Assembly: GCA_004555915.1 (NCBI GenBank)
Contig: SFJM01000070.1
Coordinates: forward strand, 1-6,356
Reading direction: 5' to 3'
DNA length: 6,356 nt
From: Clostridiales bacterium
GTDB taxonomy: Bacteria > Bacillota > Clostridia > Oscillospirales > Butyricicoccaceae
Part shown: positions 5,548-6,356 of the stretch, one piece after another
How the letters are laid out: each line of letters begins with the position of its first letter
Position numbering within the stretch: position 1 is the first letter of the stretch
Translations under genes and position numbers: made by a program
Notes under the pieces: generated by a model
What the model was told of the DNA's origin: nothing
What the model saw: only the letters and a program-made list of their open reading frames with translations
Database searches by the model: none

Positions 5548-5584
5548 CCACACAGCTATCTTGTGATAGTTGTGTGGCTTTTTT
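5548..5584 (+). terminator. Intrinsic terminator in the leader between the promoter and the MATE gene (possible attenuator)
   Basis: CCACACAGCTATC (5548-5560), loop TTGT, GATAGTTGTGTGG (5565-5577) form a 13-bp stem with a single G-T wobble. A C and six Ts follow (5579-5584): a textbook Rho-independent terminator. Starting from the promoter at 5470-5498, RNA polymerase would meet it after about 80 bases. It could end a short non-coding RNA or act as a conditional attenuator for the downstream genes. No strong competing antiterminator helix was found: GTGG at 5517-5520 can pair with CCAC at 5548-5551, but for only four base pairs. No known riboswitch class was recognised in 5505-5547. Confidence 0.88.
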
Positions 5585-5631
5585 GTTGCCTGTATCTCGG
5601 AAGTATTAGCAGAATGGAGGACTATATCTGT

Positions 5632-5835
5632 ATGGGGAAAAATTTTTTGTCTCTTATCAAGACGTGCCGTAGTGTACGGGCTTATAAATCGGAATCTGTC
5701 CCTTCCAAGGCTTTGGACGCTGTACTGGAAGCAGGGACTTATCCGGCCCAGGAAGCCGGTCAGCCTGCAGCACGCAAACAAAACTATATTGTTCGGACAA
5801 TTTGTGGAGAAGAGGGAAAGCATGCAGACCAATAA
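5632..5835 (+). pseudogene. Nitroreductase family, N-terminal fragment only (67 aa)
   Basis: ATG at 5632 follows GGAGG (5616-5620). Residues 5-37 (FLSLIKTCRSVRAYKSESVP, then LDAVLEAGTY) match the N-terminus of FMN-dependent nitroreductases. The R-S-V-R segment contacts the flavin phosphate in this family. Normal members are about 165-200 residues. Here the similarity fades after about residue 45 and the frame ends at 67, overlapping the MATE start by 14 bases. No continuation was recognised in the other plus frames before the MATE gene, so the rest appears deleted rather than merely frameshifted. The surviving fragment cannot bind FMN properly. It may persist only as the translated leader of the MATE transcript. 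Confidence 0.7.
5788..5801. promoter_or_regulatory. Short palindrome just upstream of the MATE gene, candidate operator
   Basis: ATTGT (5788-5792), TCGG, ACAAT (5797-5801) form a perfect 5+5 dyad about 20 bases before the MATE start codon. It overlaps a TATATT sequence (5785-5790) that could be a -10 box, although no -35 box is visible. TTGT-N4-ACAA symmetry suits a MarR- or TetR-type repressor site, but a 14-base dyad can be chance. No regulator gene is visible in the window. Confidence 0.3.
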
Positions 5836-6356
5836 CAAAATGGCGGTTGCGCCCGTTGGAAAACTCATCTGGCAAATGTCGATACCGCCGCTGATTTCCA
5901 TGTTTCTGCAATATTCCTATAATCTGATAGACAGCGCGTTTGTAGCGCGCCTGAGTGAAAATGCTTTGACGGCGGTTTCCCTGTCATTTCCCATTACAAC
6001 TTTGATGAATGCGACATCTATCTGGATCGGCGTTGGCGTGAATGTACTGATTGCAGGGTATCTTGGGGAGAAAAAGCAGGATGAGGCAAATACTACCGTC
6101 ACACATGGATTGTTACTGGCCTTTGGAATTGGCGCTTTGCTCAATCTTCTGTCATTACTGATTATGAAACCCTACTTTAGGGCATTCACCAATAACGAAG
6201 AAATTTATCAGTTGAGCCTTGCCTATATGAGCGTATGTTCGTTCATGCAAATTCCCAACATGGTGCATATCGCAATCCAGAAGATGATACAGGCTACCGG
6301 GAACATGGTTGCTCCCATGTGGTTCCAGATTGCAGGAGTGGTCGTTAATTTTATAT
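5822..6356 (+). CDS. MATE family multidrug/Na+ antiporter, N-terminal 178 codons (runs off window)
   Basis: ATG at 5822 follows GGAGAAGAGGG (5806-5816). The frame is open to the window end. The N-terminus (PVGKLIWQMSIPPLISMFLQ, 11-30) and the segment YNLIDSAFVARLSENALTAVSLSFP (33-57) are characteristic of MATE exporters. Hydrophobic spans lie near 18-38, 50-80, 95-116, 130-150 and 163-178. Further family features are AGYLGEKKQDEAN (78-90), the loop KPYFRAFTNNEEIYQLSLAYM (116-136) and IQATGNM (156-162). Full MATE proteins have about 450 residues and 12 helices, so about 60% lies outside. They expel cationic or amphipathic compounds using a Na+ or H+ gradient; the substrate here is unknown. The gene overlaps the nitroreductase fragment and is probably cotranscribed from the promoter at 5470-5498, subject to the intervening terminator. 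Confidence 0.93.
   Translation, partial: MQTNNKMAVAPVGKLIWQMSIPPLISMFLQYSYNLIDSAFVARLSENALTAVSLSFPITTLMNATSIWIGVGVNVLIAGYLGEKKQDEANTTVTHGLLLAFGIGALLNLLSLLIMKPYFRAFTNNEEIYQLSLAYMSVCSFMQIPNMVHIAIQKMIQATGNMVAPMWFQIAGVVVNFI

Noticed and set aside
5299..5901. 200-codon minus-strand open frame across the leader and MATE start
   Set aside because: It crosses the promoter, terminator, nitroreductase and MATE sequences in antisense, and no family was recognised.
1..6356. CRISPR array, tRNA or rRNA genes
   Set aside because: No regularly spaced repeat series and no tRNA- or rRNA-like sequence were seen on either strand.

Overview
The window looks like chromosomal DNA of a Gram-positive gut clostridium. 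Faecalibacterium or a close Oscillospiraceae relative is the best guess. This rests on moderately GC-rich genes with strong AGGAGG-type ribosome sites, a DUF4143 ATPase, a Firmicutes-type integrative conjugative element (ICE) gene set, a MATE exporter, and an esterase with the EstA Ig-like N-domain. The genus is inference only.

Layout, left to right. (1) Positions 1-291, minus strand: the N-terminal 97 codons of sfsA, cut by the window edge. (2) Positions 292-409: a divergent intergenic region with a good plus-strand promoter. It drives a 407-aa AAA+ ATPase/DUF4143 protein (410-1633) that ends at a GC-rich hairpin between convergent genes. (3) Positions 1671-3503, minus strand: a relic of an ICE transfer operon. 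It reads TrbL/VirB6-like channel protein, then PrgI-family protein, then a CD1107/DUF4366-family protein. The genes normally found between the last two (VirB4 ATPase, NlpC/P60 hydrolase, DUF4315) are absent. PrgI now runs out of frame into a DUF4366 gene that has lost its signal-peptide end, which is the signature of an internal deletion. (4) Positions 3579-5038, plus strand: a promoter, a 5' UTR with two small hairpins, and a 448-aa exported esterase-like alpha/beta hydrolase with a twin-arginine signal. Its three catalytic positions appear displaced or substituted. (5) Positions 5039-5631: about 590 bases without a convincing gene, ending in a perfect sigma-A promoter followed about 45 bases later by a strong intrinsic terminator hairpin. 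(6) Positions 5632-6356, plus strand: a broken nitroreductase start, then the first 178 codons of a MATE efflux pump running off the window.

How the parts relate: the ATPase, esterase-like protein and MATE pump are separate transcription units with no evident common pathway. The ICE relic sits between the ATPase and the esterase and cannot transfer on its own, since the window holds no VirB4, relaxase or integrase. The observations most worth a second look are the PrgI/DUF4366 deletion junction, the altered catalytic triad of the exported hydrolase, and the promoter-terminator leader ahead of the MATE gene. No clearly new multi-gene system was identified.
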